This document shows positions 1 to 11,177 of a stretch of 45,737 bases of DNA, piece after piece. Position numbers and translations under genes: made by a program. This DNA is from Alphaproteobacteria bacterium (lineage in GTDB: Bacteria > Pseudomonadota > Alphaproteobacteria > Bin95): NCBI GenBank assembly GCA_022825195.1, contig JAJDYL010000205.1, positions 1-45,737 on the forward strand, read 5' to 3'. Every line of letters begins with the position of its first letter. Positions within the stretch are counted from its first letter, which is position 1. The notes under the pieces are model-generated. The model worked only from the letters and a program-made list of their open reading frames with translations. It was not told the origin of the DNA and did no database searches.

Positions 1-288
1 ACTGCGCCGCATCGAAATCCTCCCTCAATGGGATCCCTGCCCTCATACCGATACTCCAATCGCTGGATCGGCATTGAGTCAGAAGTCGATCTCCTTGGGA
101 ATCCCCTCAATGAGTCTCAAACCTCAACCGCTGGTATCACACCGGATTTAGTAAGCGGAATTAGTCTTACCCACAAGACGAACAGGGGCGCGCTAAGTCG
201 ATACGCTGTTTGTTCCGCTGCTGCGCAGGGACTCCCGATTCGCGCCGGCAAACTTTTTCTTGCGCAAGTCTTGACGAGCAGCAGGAAT
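1..288. other. Intergenic region upstream of mraZ, no gene recognised
   Basis: This stretch is visibly poorer in G+C than the rest of the window. Short open frames exist on both strands (for example 28-306 on the plus strand), but none resembles a known protein and none has a convincing ribosome binding site. It holds four GANTC pentamers (76-80, 112-116, 230-234, 237-241) and a perfect 10-bp palindrome CTTGCGCAAG at 259-268 just before the -35 element of mraZ. I read it as the regulatory region of the division cluster plus uncharacterised spacer. A small gene cannot be excluded. Confidence 0.5.
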
Positions 289-298
289 GTGGTAGCAA
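270..298 (+). promoter_or_regulatory. Putative mraZ / dcw promoter
   Basis: CTTGAC at 270-275 matches the alphaproteobacterial -35 element. The best -10 candidate is TAGCAA at 293-298, 16 bp after TTGACG (271-276); it is a weak match. Transcription would begin inside or next to the MraZ boxes, which fits repression by MraZ. The -35 is seen; the -10 is a guess. Confidence 0.4.
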
Positions 299-324
299 AG
301 TGGTAGTAAGTGGCGGCAAAGTGG
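289..324 (+). promoter_or_regulatory. MraZ operator: four GTGG direct repeats
   Basis: GTGG occurs at 289-292, 300-303, 310-313 and 321-324, that is, every 10-11 bp on one face of the helix. All four follow AA or AAA (AAT in the first case). MraZ proteins of other bacteria bind arrays of TGGG/GTGG-like direct repeats with about 10-bp periodicity upstream of their own gene and repress the dcw operon. The array lies 50-85 bp before the mraZ start. The repeats are seen directly; the function is inferred from the family. Confidence 0.75.
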
Positions 325-373
325 TTGAAAGAGGCAGTTTCTTTCAGCCCAATTGCGAAAGGTGGAGCCTCCG

Positions 374-871
374 GTGCGGGTCTCGGGCCAATACGACGCC
401 AGACTGGATGCAAAAGGGCGGGTCATTGTGCCGGCGGCTCATCGGCGTGCGATTCCCCAGGATGCCGAAATGCGGTTGCTGGCCGCGCCCGTATTCGACG
501 ACCGCACAGCCATCTTTTTCTGCGAAGAGAGTTATTTGCAGAACTGGGCTAAAGACATCCATGAAAAACTGAAGGATGTCAAAACCGCGAGCGGCAAATC
601 GGTCGACTCCGGCAAGATCGCCAGTCTCTTCGTCGGCAGTTCCCGCGATGCGCAAATCGACGGGCAGGGCCGCCTCCTGCTTCCGCAGGATTTCCGCAAG
701 GTCTGCGGCATCAAAAGCGACGTCCGCTTCATCGGCAATGTGGGCATCATCGAGATCTGGAATCCCTCCGCCCACGACAAGTGGGTCGGAGAGGTAACCG
801 CGGACCTCGACGAAGAGATCAAGGCGCTCATCCGCTTCGGCGGCTTCCTCCAGTCGGAGTCAGAGCCGTGA
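374..871 (+). CDS. mraZ: Transcriptional regulator MraZ
   Basis: MraZ is the DNA-binding autoregulator at the head of division and cell-wall clusters. The 165-residue protein has the two SpoVT/AbrB-like halves of the family, each with its signature: DAKGR at about residues 12-16 and DGQGR at about 96-100. I chose GTG at 374 because GGAG (364-367) sits 6 nt before it and because MraZ proteins begin about ten residues before the first DxKGR. An in-frame TTG at 353 would add seven residues without a good ribosome binding site. The stop overlaps the GTG start of rsmH (GTGA). Four GTGG boxes upstream suggest autoregulation. Confidence 0.93.
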   Translation: MRVSGQYDARLDAKGRVIVPAAHRRAIPQDAEMRLLAAPVFDDRTAIFFCEESYLQNWAKDIHEKLKDVKTASGKSVDSGKIASLFVGSSRDAQIDGQGRLLLPQDFRKVCGIKSDVRFIGNVGIIEIWNPSAHDKWVGEVTADLDEEIKALIRFGGFLQSESEP

Positions 872-1794
872 CCGCCGGCGGGCACATCCCGGTCATGGCT
901 TCGGAGGTCGTCGCCGCCATCGGCCCGCGCGCGGGCGGGCAATATGTGGACGCCACCTTCGGCCGCGGCGGCTACTCGCGCGCGCTGCTGGCGTCGGCGC
1001 CCTGCCGGGTGCTGGCGCTGGACTGCGACCCGGCGGCGGAACGCGCGGCCGCCGCGCTCGGGCGGGACTGCGGAGAGCGCTTCCGCTTCCGCCGCGCGCG
1101 CTTTTCCGAAATGGAAGGCATCGCGGCCGACGAGGCCTTTGCGCCGGCCGACGGCATCGCCTTCGATCTCGGCGTGTCCTCCGCCCAGCTCGACGAACCG
1201 GCGCGGGGCTTTTCCTTCGCGCCCGGCCCGTTGGACATGAGGATGAGCGGCGAGGGGCCGAGCGCGGCCGATCTCGTCGCCGGTCTCGACGAAAACCGCC
1301 TCGCGGACATCATCCGCCGCTATGGCGAGGAGCCGCGCGCGCGCCGGGTGGCGCGGGCGATCGCCTGGGCGCGCAGCAAGGCGCCAATCCGAACGACGGA
1401 CCGCCTCGCCGAAATCGTTGCGGGCGCGGTGCCGACGGACAGGCGGATCCACCCGGCTACGCGGACCTTCCAGGCGCTGCGTATCGCCGTCAACGACGAG
1501 TTGCGCGAACTCGACCGAGGCCTCGAAGCCGCCGAACGGCTCCTTGCGCCGGGCGGGCGCCTAGCCGTTGTCTCATTCCATTCTCTGGAGGACCGCGCCG
1601 TCAAGCGTTTCCTGCGCGAACGGAGCGGCATGGCTCCCGGCGGCTCGCGGCACCGGCCGCCGGAAGCCCCTTCGTTTCCGGCTTCCTTCCGACTTCTGCA
1701 CCGCCGCGCAACCCGTCCGGCTGCGGCCGAAATCGCCGCCAATCCCCGCGCCCGGTCCGCCCGGCTGCGCGCCGCCGAGAGGCTCGCGGCATGA
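868..1794 (+). CDS. rsmH: 16S rRNA (cytosine(1402)-N(4))-methyltransferase RsmH
   Basis: RsmH (formerly MraW) methylates N4 of C1402 in 16S rRNA, in the ribosomal P site, using S-adenosylmethionine. The 308-residue length is normal. Visible motifs are the SAM-binding DATFGRGGYSRAL (about 28-40), FDLGVSSAQLDE (about 99-110), PLDMRM (about 121-126) and a late VVSFHSLEDRAVK. The GTG start at 868 gives the family N-terminus MTAGGHIPVM, overlaps the mraZ stop and is preceded by GGAG at 856-859. The gene ends inside the ftsL start (ATGA), so translational coupling is likely. RsmH is usual as the second dcw gene. Confidence 0.96.
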   Translation: MTAGGHIPVMASEVVAAIGPRAGGQYVDATFGRGGYSRALLASAPCRVLALDCDPAAERAAAALGRDCGERFRFRRARFSEMEGIAADEAFAPADGIAFDLGVSSAQLDEPARGFSFAPGPLDMRMSGEGPSAADLVAGLDENRLADIIRRYGEEPRARRVARAIAWARSKAPIRTTDRLAEIVAGAVPTDRRIHPATRTFQALRIAVNDELRELDRGLEAAERLLAPGGRLAVVSFHSLEDRAVKRFLRERSGMAPGGSRHRPPEAPSFPASFRLLHRRATRPAAAEIAANPRARSARLRAAERLAA

Positions 1795-2188
1795 GCGCGC
1801 GGACGACATTCTTCTGGTGCATCGGCGCGGCGGCGATGGCGGCCGGGCTGTTCGCGGTCGGCGACCATGTGCGCGACCGCAAGGACCGGCTGGCCGAACT
1901 CAACCGCCAGGTCCTCGCCGAACGCGAACGCATCCAGGTGTTGCGCAGCGAGCTTGCGTTCCTCACGCAGCCGCAAACCCTCGAATTCCAGAACGCACGC
2001 GCCCTGGGACTGGTCCCCATCGAGGCGGATCAGCTTCACCGGTCGAGTTTCCTCCCGGCTCGACCGGCCAGCGCTCCCGAGCCGCCCCGAACCGGGGCGC
2101 GTGCCGGGCGGGACGACGATCCCACCTCCGGACTCCCGACGGAGCCGTCGTCCCGCCTGTCCCTTGCCCCCCAGACAGGAGGCCGGCA

Positions 2189-2192
<4 letters not shown>
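1791..2192 (+). CDS. ftsL: Cell division protein FtsL
   Basis: FtsL is a small bitopic membrane protein that joins FtsB and FtsQ at the divisome and helps activate FtsW/FtsI. The 133-residue protein has a short cytoplasmic start, one transmembrane segment (about 5-23), a charged coiled coil (about 25-57) and the conserved stretch LTQPQTLEFQNARALGL (about 58-74). The tail after residue 85 is proline- and arginine-rich and probably unstructured. FtsL sequences diverge widely, so the call rests on size, topology and position between rsmH and ftsI. It overlaps both neighbours by 4 nt (ATGA). Confidence 0.88.
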
Positions 2193-3861
<1,669 letters not shown>

Positions 3862-3862
<1 letters not shown>

Positions 3863-5304
3863 TGTCCGCGGCCGGATGCCGGATCGACCTCAACGCGCTC
3901 GGCATCTGCGGCCTGACGGCCGATTCCCGCAAGGTCCGGCCGGGATATCTGTTCATGGCCGTGCCGGGCGCGCGGGAAGACGGGCGCGCCTTCATCCAGG
4001 ACGCGCTGGCGAGGGGCGCCAGGGCGATATTGGCGCCTGCCGGCACGGCAGCGGACACCGTGCCCGACAGCGTGCCGGTCATTCTCGACGAAGCGCCCCG
4101 CCGGCTGTTCGCCCGGTTGGCGGCCGGGTTCTTCGGCGCCCAGCCGGAACGGATCGCCGCCGTTACCGGCACCAGCGGCAAGACCTCGGTGGTGGACTTC
4201 ATTCGGCAATTGTGGTGCCTTCTCGGCCTGTCCGCGGCCAGCCTAGGCACGCTCGGACTGGTGGCTCCCGGATGCAGCCGCGCCGGCGCGCTCACGACGC
4301 CCGACCCCGTGCAATTGCACCGCGACCTCGCCCGGCTGGCGGAAGCCGGCACAAACCATGTCGCGCTGGAGGCGTCCAGCCACGGGCTCGACCAGTGCCG
4401 CCTCGACGGCGTGCGGGTTTCGACGGGCGTGTTCACCAACCTCTCGCGCGACCATCTCGACTATCACCCGGACCTGGAGAGCTATCTCGACGCCAAGCTG
4501 GGCCTGTTCCGCAGGGTCATGGCTCCGGGCGGGCTCGCCGTCGTCAATGCCGACGACCCGGCCGGCGAGGCGGCCGAAAAGGCGGCGCGCGCCGCCGGGC
4601 ACGAGGTCTGGCGCTTCGGGCGAAGCGGACCGGGACGGGAGATCGGGATCGAGTGTGTGGAGCCTGACGGGGAAGGCCAGGTGGTGGCGTTCCGGTTTCT
4701 CGGCCGCCGCCACCGCGTCCGGATGCCGTTCATCGGCGGGTTCCAGGCCGCCAACGCGCTCGCCGCCCTCGGCGCCGTTGCAGGCGAACGCGCGGATCCC
4801 CACGCCGTCGTCGCCTGCCTGGAGGCGCTCCGGGGCGTCCGCGGCCGGCTGGAACTGGTGGCGCGGGCGCCCTCGGGTGCGCCGATCTATGTCGACTATG
4901 CCCACAAGCCCGGCGCGCTCGCCGCGGTGCTGGAGGCTCTGCGGCCCTCGATGCGCGGGAGCCTGGTACTGGCCTTCGGCGCGGGCGGCGACCGCGATCC
5001 CGGCAAGCGGCGGGAAATGGGCGCCGTGGCGGGCCGGCTGGCCGACCGGATCATCGTCACGGACGACAATCCGCGCACCGAGGACCCGGCGGCCATTCGC
5101 GCCGCGATCCTCTCCGGCTGCCCCGGAGCGTCCGAAATCGGGGACCGCGAGGCGGCCATAGCGGCGGGCATCGAGGGGCTCCGCCCGGACGACGCCCTGC
5201 TGATCGCCGGAAAGGGGCACGAAACGAGCCAGACCGTCGGCGCGGAGGTCCGTCCTTTCGACGACAGGGCCGTCGCCCGGCGCCTGGCGGGGCGGGCGGC
5301 ATGA
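3862..5304 (+). CDS. murE: UDP-MurNAc-L-Ala-D-Glu:meso-diaminopimelate ligase MurE
   Basis: MurE adds meso-diaminopimelate as the third residue of the peptidoglycan stem peptide, using ATP, in the cytoplasm. The 480-residue protein shows the N-terminal UDP-binding part (ADSRKVRPGYLFMAVPG, about 20-36), the ATP loop GTSGKTS (about 103-109), the YLDAKLGLF stretch carrying the lysine that is carbamylated in this family, YVDYAHKPGAL, and DNPRTEDP with DNPR at about 402-405. DNPR is the meso-DAP selectivity motif (lysine-adding enzymes differ here). The ATG shares one base with the ftsI TAA and follows GAGGAGG. It ends in a 4-nt overlap with murF. Confidence 0.96.
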
Positions 5305-6668
5305 CGCTCTGGACCGCAGGGGAAGCCGCCGCCGCCACCGGAGGCGCGCCGCGCGGACGCTGGGAAGCATCGGGCGTCGCCATCGACAGCCGCACGATTG
5401 CGGCCGGCGACCTGTTCGTCGCCGTGGCCGGGCCCAACCATGACGGGCACTGCTTCGTCGGCCAGGCGATGGCCGGCGGCGCGGCAGCGGCGATGGTCAG
5501 CCGCGACTGCGGCGCGGACCTGCCCTCGCTCCATGTCAGAGACACGCAGGCGGGCCTGTACGCGCTCGCCCGCGCCGCGCGCGCGCGCTCGACCGCCCGC
5601 ATCGCGGCCGTCACCGGCAGCGTCGGCAAGACGGGCTGCAAGGAGCTGCTGTTCGACCTTCTCTCCCGCGCCGGACCGACGGAAGCCAGCCGCGGCAATC
5701 TCAACAATGAGTGGGGCGCGCCGCTTTCCGTCGCCCGCCTGCCGCGCGAAGCGGCCTTCGCCGTATTCGAGCTGGGCATGAACCATGCGGGCGAGATCGC
5801 CCCTCTCTCCCGCCTGGTCCGCCCGCATGCGGCGCTGGTGACGGCCATCGCTCCGGCGCACACGGTCTTTTTCGGCAGCCTGGCGGAAGTCGCCGACGCC
5901 AAGGCCGAGATCTTCGAGGGCCTCGAGCCCGGCGGCACAGCCGTGCTCAATGCCGACACGCCCCATATCGAGCGCCTCGAGGCCGCCGCGGTCCGCGCCG
6001 GCGCCGGAATTCTGCGGTTTTCCCGCCGGGCGGGCGATGCGGTCCTGCTCCATGCCGCTCTCGATGCGTCGGGCAGCGACATTGCGGCCGAAATCCGGGG
6101 CACGCGGTTCGACTTCCGGCTGGGCGCCCCCGGCGAACACTGGGCGTTCAATGCGCTCGGCGTGCTGCTGGTGCTGGACGCGCTCGGCGTCGCGCCCGAC
6201 CCCGAGGCGCTGGCGGCGTTTCATCCGCCTGCCGGACGCGGCGCCCGGCGGACCCTGGGCGGCTTCACGCTGATCGACGAGAGCTACAATGCCAGCCCGG
6301 CCGCGATGAGCGCCGCCTTCAGCGTGTTCGGCCTTGCCGAACCCGGCCCCGGCGGGCGGCGGATCGCCGTTCTGGGCGACATGCTGGAGCTCGGCGGGGA
6401 CGTCGGTTCCGCCCATGACGCGCTCGCCGGGCCGCTGGAGGAGACCGGGGTCGATCTGGTTTTCGCCGCCGGCCCCGAAATGCGCCGGCTGTACGACCGC
6501 CTGCCGCCCGGGCAGCGCGGCGCGCACCGCCCGGACGCCGCGGAACTCGCCCCTCTGGCCGCCGCCGCGGTGGCGCCGGGCGATGTCGTGCTGGTCAAGG
6601 GTTCGCTCGGCATGGGCATGAAAGCCGTCATCGAGGCGCTGGAGCGGCGCGCTGAGGCAGGAGGTTGA
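5301..6668 (+). CDS. murF: UDP-MurNAc-tripeptide:D-Ala-D-Ala ligase MurF
   Basis: MurF joins the D-Ala-D-Ala dipeptide made by Ddl to the UDP-MurNAc tripeptide, completing the soluble pentapeptide precursor. The 455-residue protein has an N-terminal substrate domain (IDSRTIAAGDLFVAV, about 28-42), the ATP loop GSVGKTG (about 106-112), ELGMNHAGEI, which carries magnesium and substrate contacts, and a C-terminal domain with LIDESYNASPAAM and GDMLELG. The start overlaps murE by 4 nt. Six nucleotides separate its stop from mraY. Confidence 0.95.
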   Translation: MTLWTAGEAAAATGGAPRGRWEASGVAIDSRTIAAGDLFVAVAGPNHDGHCFVGQAMAGGAAAAMVSRDCGADLPSLHVRDTQAGLYALARAARARSTARIAAVTGSVGKTGCKELLFDLLSRAGPTEASRGNLNNEWGAPLSVARLPREAAFAVFELGMNHAGEIAPLSRLVRPHAALVTAIAPAHTVFFGSLAEVADAKAEIFEGLEPGGTAVLNADTPHIERLEAAAVRAGAGILRFSRRAGDAVLLHAALDASGSDIAAEIRGTRFDFRLGAPGEHWAFNALGVLLVLDALGVAPDPEALAAFHPPAGRGARRTLGGFTLIDESYNASPAAMSAAFSVFGLAEPGPGGRRIAVLGDMLELGGDVGSAHDALAGPLEETGVDLVFAAGPEMRRLYDRLPPGQRGAHRPDAAELAPLAAAAVAPGDVVLVKGSLGMGMKAVIEALERRAEAGG

Positions 6669-6674
6669 GCACCC

Positions 6675-7763
6675 ATGCTTTACAACCTGCTTGCACCGCT
6701 GGCGGAAGATTTCCAGCTCTTCAACCTGTTCCGCTACCTTACCTTCCGCTCGGGCGCCGCGACGCTGACCGCCCTGGCCCTGAGCTTCCTGCTCGCGCCG
6801 GGCATGATCGCCTGGCTCCGCGCCCGCCAGACGAACGGCCAGCCCATCCGCGAGGACGGTCCGGAATCGCACCTGGAAACCAAGCGCGGCACGCCGACCA
6901 TGGGCGGCACGCTGATCCTGTCGGCGCTTGTTTCCAGCACGCTCCTCTGGGCCGACCTCACCAATTTCTATGTGTGGATCGTGTTGGGAGTGACGCTCTG
7001 TTTCGGGCTTGTCGGCTTCGCGGACGACCTGCTGAAGCTCGCGCGCAACAGCAGCCACGGCCTCCCCGGCAAGACCAAGCTCGCCATCCAGGTCGCGGTG
7101 AGCGCAGCGGCTGCCGTCGCAGCAGCCGAAATCGTCGGCGCGCCGCTCGGATACGGGCTTGCCATCCCGATGTTCAAGGACCTCGTGATCGACCTCGGCT
7201 GGTTCGCGGTGCCGTTCGCCGTGCTCGTGATGACCGGGGCGTCGAACGCGGTCAATCTCACCGACGGGCTCGACGGCCTGGCGATCGTGCCGGTCATGAT
7301 CGCCGCGGGCTGCTTCGGCTTCATCGCCTATCTCGCGGGCCACACCGTGTTCGCGGAATATCTGCAGATTCATCCTGTTCCGGGCGCCGGCGAGCTCTCC
7401 GTACTGCTCGGCGCGCTGGTGGGCGCGTCCCTCGGCTTCCTCTGGTACAACGCGCCGCCGGCCATGGTGTTCATGGGCGATACGGGCTCGCTCGCCTGCG
7501 GCGGCACGCTCGGATCGGTTGCGGTCATCACCAAGCACGAACTGGTGCTCGCCATCGTGGGCGGGCTGTTCGTGCTGGAAGCGATCTCGGTGATCGTGCA
7601 GGTGGCCTCGTTCAAGCTCACCGGCAAGCGCGTGTTCCGCATGGCGCCCCTGCACCACCACTTCGAGCAGAAGGGGTGGAAGGAGCCGACCATCGTCATC
7701 CGCTTCTGGATCATCGCCGTCGTCCTGGCGCTGGCCGGGCTGGCGACGCTGAAGCTCAGATGA
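6675..7763 (+). CDS. mraY: Phospho-MurNAc-pentapeptide transferase MraY
   Basis: MraY moves phospho-MurNAc-pentapeptide from UMP to undecaprenyl phosphate, forming lipid I at the inner membrane. The 362-residue protein has about ten hydrophobic segments and the family motifs: RGTPTMGG (about 71-78), GFADDLLK with the catalytic aspartates (about 114-121), [13 protein letters not shown] in the middle, [12 protein letters not shown], and MAPLHHHFE near the C-terminus. The ATG lies 6 nt after the murF stop with AGGAGG just upstream. It overlaps murD by 4 nt (ATGA). Nothing unusual is seen. Confidence 0.97.
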   Translation: MLYNLLAPLAEDFQLFNLFRYLTFRSGAATLTALALSFLLAPGMIAWLRARQTNGQPIREDGPESHLETKRGTPTMGGTLILSALVSSTLLWADLTNFYVWIVLGVTLCFGLVGFADDLLKLARNSSHGLPGKTKLAIQVAVSAAAAVAAAEIVGAPLGYGLAIPMFKDLVIDLGWFAVPFAVLVMTGASNAVNLTDGLDGLAIVPVMIAAGCFGFIAYLAGHTVFAEYLQIHPVPGAGELSVLLGALVGASLGFLWYNAPPAMVFMGDTGSLACGGTLGSVAVITKHELVLAIVGGLFVLEAISVIVQVASFKLTGKRVFRMAPLHHHFEQKGWKEPTIVIRFWIIAVVLALAGLATLKLR

Positions 7764-9019
7764 TTCCGCTGCCGGCATATCGCGGCGCCGAAGTCGGCGT
7801 CATGGGGCTCGGGCGGTCCGGACGGGCTGCGGCGGCGGCCCTTGCGGCCGCCGGCGCGCACCTCCACGTCTGGGACGACCGCAAGGAGCTGCGCCGGGAA
7901 TTCGGCAATGCCGGACCCTTCGACCCGTTCGGCCTCGACCGGCTGGTCTGGAGCCCGGGCATTCCGCATCTCCATCCGCGTCCGCATCCGCTCGCCATCC
8001 GGGCGGACGCCGCCGGGGTGAGGCCCGTCACTGACATCTCCCTGCTCGTCGAGGCGATGCCCGGTTGCCGCTTCGTCGGCGTCACCGGCACGAACGGCAA
8101 ATCGACCGTGACGGCGTTGATCGGCCACGCGCTCGGCAGGCTGGGGGTGGCACATGCCGTCGGCGGCAATCTCGGGCCGGCTGCGCTCGGCCTGCCGGCG
8201 CTCAGCCCGGGCGGCGTGTATGTCCTGGAGCTTTCCTCCTACCAGCTTGCGCTCCTGCCGCGCCCCGCCTTCGACGTCGCGGTGCTGCTGAACATCGCCG
8301 CCGACCATCTCGACCGGCATGGCGGCATGCACCGCTACGCCGCCGACAAGGCGCGCATCTTCGGGAACCGGGCGGCTGCGATCATCGGTGCGAGCGACCC
8401 GTGGTGCCGCCGGCTGGCCCGGCGCCTGCAGGCGGAAGGCCGCGCCGTCACCGCTATCGGGGACGACGGACCGGCGCTCCCCTGCCTGCCCGGCCTCCAC
8501 AACCGCCGCAATGCCGCCGCCGCACTTGCCGCGCTCGGCGCGCTCGGCATCGAGCGCAGCGACGCGCTCGAAGCCATGACCGGCTTCCGCGGCCTGCCGC
8601 ACCGCATGGAGACCGTCGGCGAAATCGCCGGCGTCCGCTATGTCAACGACAGCAAGGCGACCAACCCGGAATCGGCCGCCCACGCGCTCGCCAGTTTCGA
8701 CCGCGTGCGCTGGATCGCCGGCGGACAGGCCAAGACGGACGACCTGGATGCGCTCCAGCCCTGGTTCGGCCGGATCGCCAAGGCCTATCTGATCGGCGCG
8801 TCGCAAGCGCCCTTCGCGAAGGCCCTCTCGGGCCGCGCCGCATGCGAGTGCCTGGGCGATCTCGACGCCGCCCTGGCGGCAGCCCATCGCGAGGCGCGCC
8901 CCGGCGAGGTCGTGCTGCTGGCGCCCGCCGCCGCCTCGTTCGACCAGTGGGAGAGTTTCGAGGCGCGCGGCGACGCCTTCCGCGAAGGCGTGCACGGACT
9001 GATGCGGGGCGCGGTATGA
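7760..9019 (+). CDS. murD: UDP-MurNAc-L-alanine:D-glutamate ligase MurD
   Basis: MurD adds D-glutamate to UDP-MurNAc-L-Ala. The 419-residue protein is slightly short for the family. It has an N-terminal Rossmann-like domain (GVMGLGRSG, about 13-21), the ATP loop GTNGKST (about 110-116), [17 protein letters not shown] and the C-terminal [12 protein letters not shown]. The ATG at 7760 overlaps the mraY stop and gives the usual family start; an open frame continues upstream through mraY but is not coding. It overlaps ftsW by 4 nt. Confidence 0.96.
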   Translation: MIPLPAYRGAEVGVMGLGRSGRAAAAALAAAGAHLHVWDDRKELRREFGNAGPFDPFGLDRLVWSPGIPHLHPRPHPLAIRADAAGVRPVTDISLLVEAMPGCRFVGVTGTNGKSTVTALIGHALGRLGVAHAVGGNLGPAALGLPALSPGGVYVLELSSYQLALLPRPAFDVAVLLNIAADHLDRHGGMHRYAADKARIFGNRAAAIIGASDPWCRRLARRLQAEGRAVTAIGDDGPALPCLPGLHNRRNAAAALAALGALGIERSDALEAMTGFRGLPHRMETVGEIAGVRYVNDSKATNPESAAHALASFDRVRWIAGGQAKTDDLDALQPWFGRIAKAYLIGASQAPFAKALSGRAACECLGDLDAALAAAHREARPGEVVLLAPAAASFDQWESFEARGDAFREGVHGLMRGAV

Positions 9020-10140
9020 GCCTCCTGCCCCGCACCGACCGAAGCTGGACCGCCCAGTGGGTCTGGACGGTGGATCGCGTGACGGTCGGCGCCGTCGCGG
9101 CTCTGGTCGTCTTCGGCGTCATCCTGATCGCGACCGCCGGGCCGGCGGTCGCCGAGCTCAACGGCGCCTCCCGCTTCCACTTCCTGATGAAGCACGCCGC
9201 GTTCCTGCCCTTCGCCATCGCGCTCCTGGCCGGCTGCGCCCTCCTCAGCCCGGTCCAGGTGCTCCAGACGGCCTGCCTGGCGTGTGTCGGCGCGCTGCTG
9301 CTGACATTCGTGACCGCGCTGATCGGACCGGAGAACAAGGGCGCCCAGCGCTGGCTCTCGCTGGGCTTTATCGGCCTGCAGCCTTCCGAGTTCCTGAAAC
9401 CGGGCATGGCCGTCGTCTCCGCCTGGCTGTTCGCGCATTACCGCATCGTCGTCGGCTCGCGCGCGCTCCCGATTGCGGCCGGGCTGCTCGCCGCCGTCGT
9501 CGGCGCGCTCCTGCTGCAGCCGGATGTGGGGATGACCTTCATGGTCGTCTCGGTCTGGTTCGGGCAATTCGCCCTGGCCGGAATGCCGCTCGCGGCGCTT
9601 GCGGGCCTTGCCCTCGCGGCCGGTATCGGCGGGGTCGTCGCCTATTTCGGCTTCAACCACGTCTCGGGCCGCGTCGATGCCTTCATCAACGGCGTCGGCG
9701 GAGACCGATACCAGATCGGCCGGTCGCTCGAATCCTTCAAGCAGGGCGGCCTGGCCGGGCAGGGCCCCGGCGAAGGCACCGTCAAGGAAACCCTGCCGGA
9801 CGCCCATGCCGATTTCATCTTCGCCGTGCTGGGCGAGGAGTTCGGCCTGCTGGTCTGCATCGCCGTGGTCGGGCTTTACGGCCTGATCGTCTGCCGGGGC
9901 GCGCTCCGGCTGATGGCCGAGGAAAACCTGTTCGCCTTCCTGGCCGTATCCGGGCTTCTCGCCAGCTTCGGGCTCCAGGCGTTCATCAACATGGCCTCGG
10001 CGCTTGAAGTCATCCCGACCAAGGGCACGACCCTGCCTTTCCTCAGCTATGGCGGTTCGTCCCTGTTCGCGGCCGCGATCACGCTCGGCTTCGTCCTTGC
10101 CCTCAACCGGCGCCGCAACGGACAGGCGGAGGTGCTGTGA
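9016..10140 (+). CDS. ftsW: Septal peptidoglycan polymerase FtsW
   Basis: FtsW is the SEDS-family glycosyltransferase that polymerises septal glycan from lipid II in complex with FtsI. The 374-residue protein is almost wholly hydrophobic, with about ten predicted membrane segments. It shows the SEDS features GAQRWLSLGFIGLQPSEFLKP, the catalytic-loop region around QIGRSLESFKQGG, DAHADFIFAVLGEEFG and PTKGTTLPFLSYGGSS (about 333-348). The ATG overlaps the murD stop by 4 nt. The gene ends one base into the murG ATG. Confidence 0.96.
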   Translation: MSLLPRTDRSWTAQWVWTVDRVTVGAVAALVVFGVILIATAGPAVAELNGASRFHFLMKHAAFLPFAIALLAGCALLSPVQVLQTACLACVGALLLTFVTALIGPENKGAQRWLSLGFIGLQPSEFLKPGMAVVSAWLFAHYRIVVGSRALPIAAGLLAAVVGALLLQPDVGMTFMVVSVWFGQFALAGMPLAALAGLALAAGIGGVVAYFGFNHVSGRVDAFINGVGGDRYQIGRSLESFKQGGLAGQGPGEGTVKETLPDAHADFIFAVLGEEFGLLVCIAVVGLYGLIVCRGALRLMAEENLFAFLAVSGLLASFGLQAFINMASALEVIPTKGTTLPFLSYGGSSLFAAAITLGFVLALNRRRNGQAEVL

Positions 10141-11177
10141 TGACCGGCCCCATCGCCATCGCCGCCGGCGGCACCGGAGGCCATGTCTTTCCCGCCCGCG
10201 CTTTCGCCGCCTGCCTTGCGGCACGCGGCGAGGCCGCCATCGCGGTGACGGACAGGCGCGGCGCCGCCTTCGCCGGGGATGCGCCGGTGCATACCATCCG
10301 CGCCGGACCGCCGCGCAGCCTGAGGGGCCTCATGCAGCTCGGGCTCGGCGTTTTCGACGCCCGCAAGGTGCTGGCGAAGACCCGCTCGCGCGCTGTCGTC
10401 GGCTTCGGGGGCTATCCGTCGGCGCCGACCGTGCTCGCCGCCCGGTGGCTCGGCCTCACCACCGTGCTGCACGAACAGAACGCCCTGCTGGGCAGGACCA
10501 ACCGGGTGCTGGCGCGCGGCAGGGTCAAGATCGCGGCCAGCTACCCCGGCATGGGCGACCGCCTGGTCGGCAACCCCGTCCGGCCCGAGATTGCGGCGCT
10601 GCGCGACCGGCCCTATGCGCCTCCGGGGCCGGGCGAACCCCTGAAGCTGCTGGTGTTCGGCGGCAGCCAGGGCGCGCGCATCTTCTCCGAGGTGCTGCCC
10701 GAGGCGCTCGGGCCCCTCGCCGGCCGCGTCGTCCTGCGCCAGCAATGCCGGACGGAGGACCTGGAGGCGGCGCGCGGCGCCTATCGCCGCGCAGGCGTCG
10801 AAGCGCTGCTGGAGCCCTTCATCGAGGACATGGCGGGCGCGCTCGGCGAGGCGCATCTGGTCGTCGCCAGGGCCGGCGCCTCCACGGTCGCCGAGCTTGC
10901 GGCCGCGGGCCGGCCCGCCATCTACGCGCCCTACCCCCACGCAACCGACGACCACCAGAGCGCCAATGCCCGCGCGGTCGTCGAAGCAGGGGGCGGCTGG
11001 CTGGTCGCCGACCGCGATTTCACCTCCGCCCGGCTGCGGCAACTGGTCGAGACCTGCCTCGCCGAGCCCGAACGGCTCGCCCGCGCCGCGGCCGGCGCCC
11101 GCCGGCTCGGCATGCCGGAAGCGGCCGACGCGCTTGCCGATTTCGTGCTGTCGGAAGTCCGGGAGGCGGCGGCATGA
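10140..11177 (+). CDS. murG: Lipid II synthase MurG (GlcNAc transferase)
   Basis: MurG transfers GlcNAc from UDP-GlcNAc to lipid I at the cytoplasmic face of the membrane, making lipid II. The 345-residue GT28 protein has the glycine-rich loop AAGGTGGHVFPA (about 8-19), the second loop VGFGGYPSAPT, HEQNALLGRTNR and FGGSQGARIFS at the start of the C-terminal domain, and ARAGASTVAELAAAGRP in the nucleotide-sugar site. I chose ATG at 10140, 7 nt after GGAGG (10128-10132). A GTG at 10137 is also in frame but sits only 4 nt from it. Confidence 0.96.
   Translation: MTGPIAIAAGGTGGHVFPARAFAACLAARGEAAIAVTDRRGAAFAGDAPVHTIRAGPPRSLRGLMQLGLGVFDARKVLAKTRSRAVVGFGGYPSAPTVLAARWLGLTTVLHEQNALLGRTNRVLARGRVKIAASYPGMGDRLVGNPVRPEIAALRDRPYAPPGPGEPLKLLVFGGSQGARIFSEVLPEALGPLAGRVVLRQQCRTEDLEAARGAYRRAGVEALLEPFIEDMAGALGEAHLVVARAGASTVAELAAAGRPAIYAPYPHATDDHQSANARAVVEAGGGWLVADRDFTSARLRQLVETCLAEPERLARAAAGARRLGMPEAADALADFVLSEVREAAA

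Noticed and set aside
28..306. A 92-codon plus-strand open frame before mraZ
   Set aside because: No recognisable domain and no convincing ribosome binding site; its end overlaps the MraZ boxes and promoter. I treat it as non-coding.
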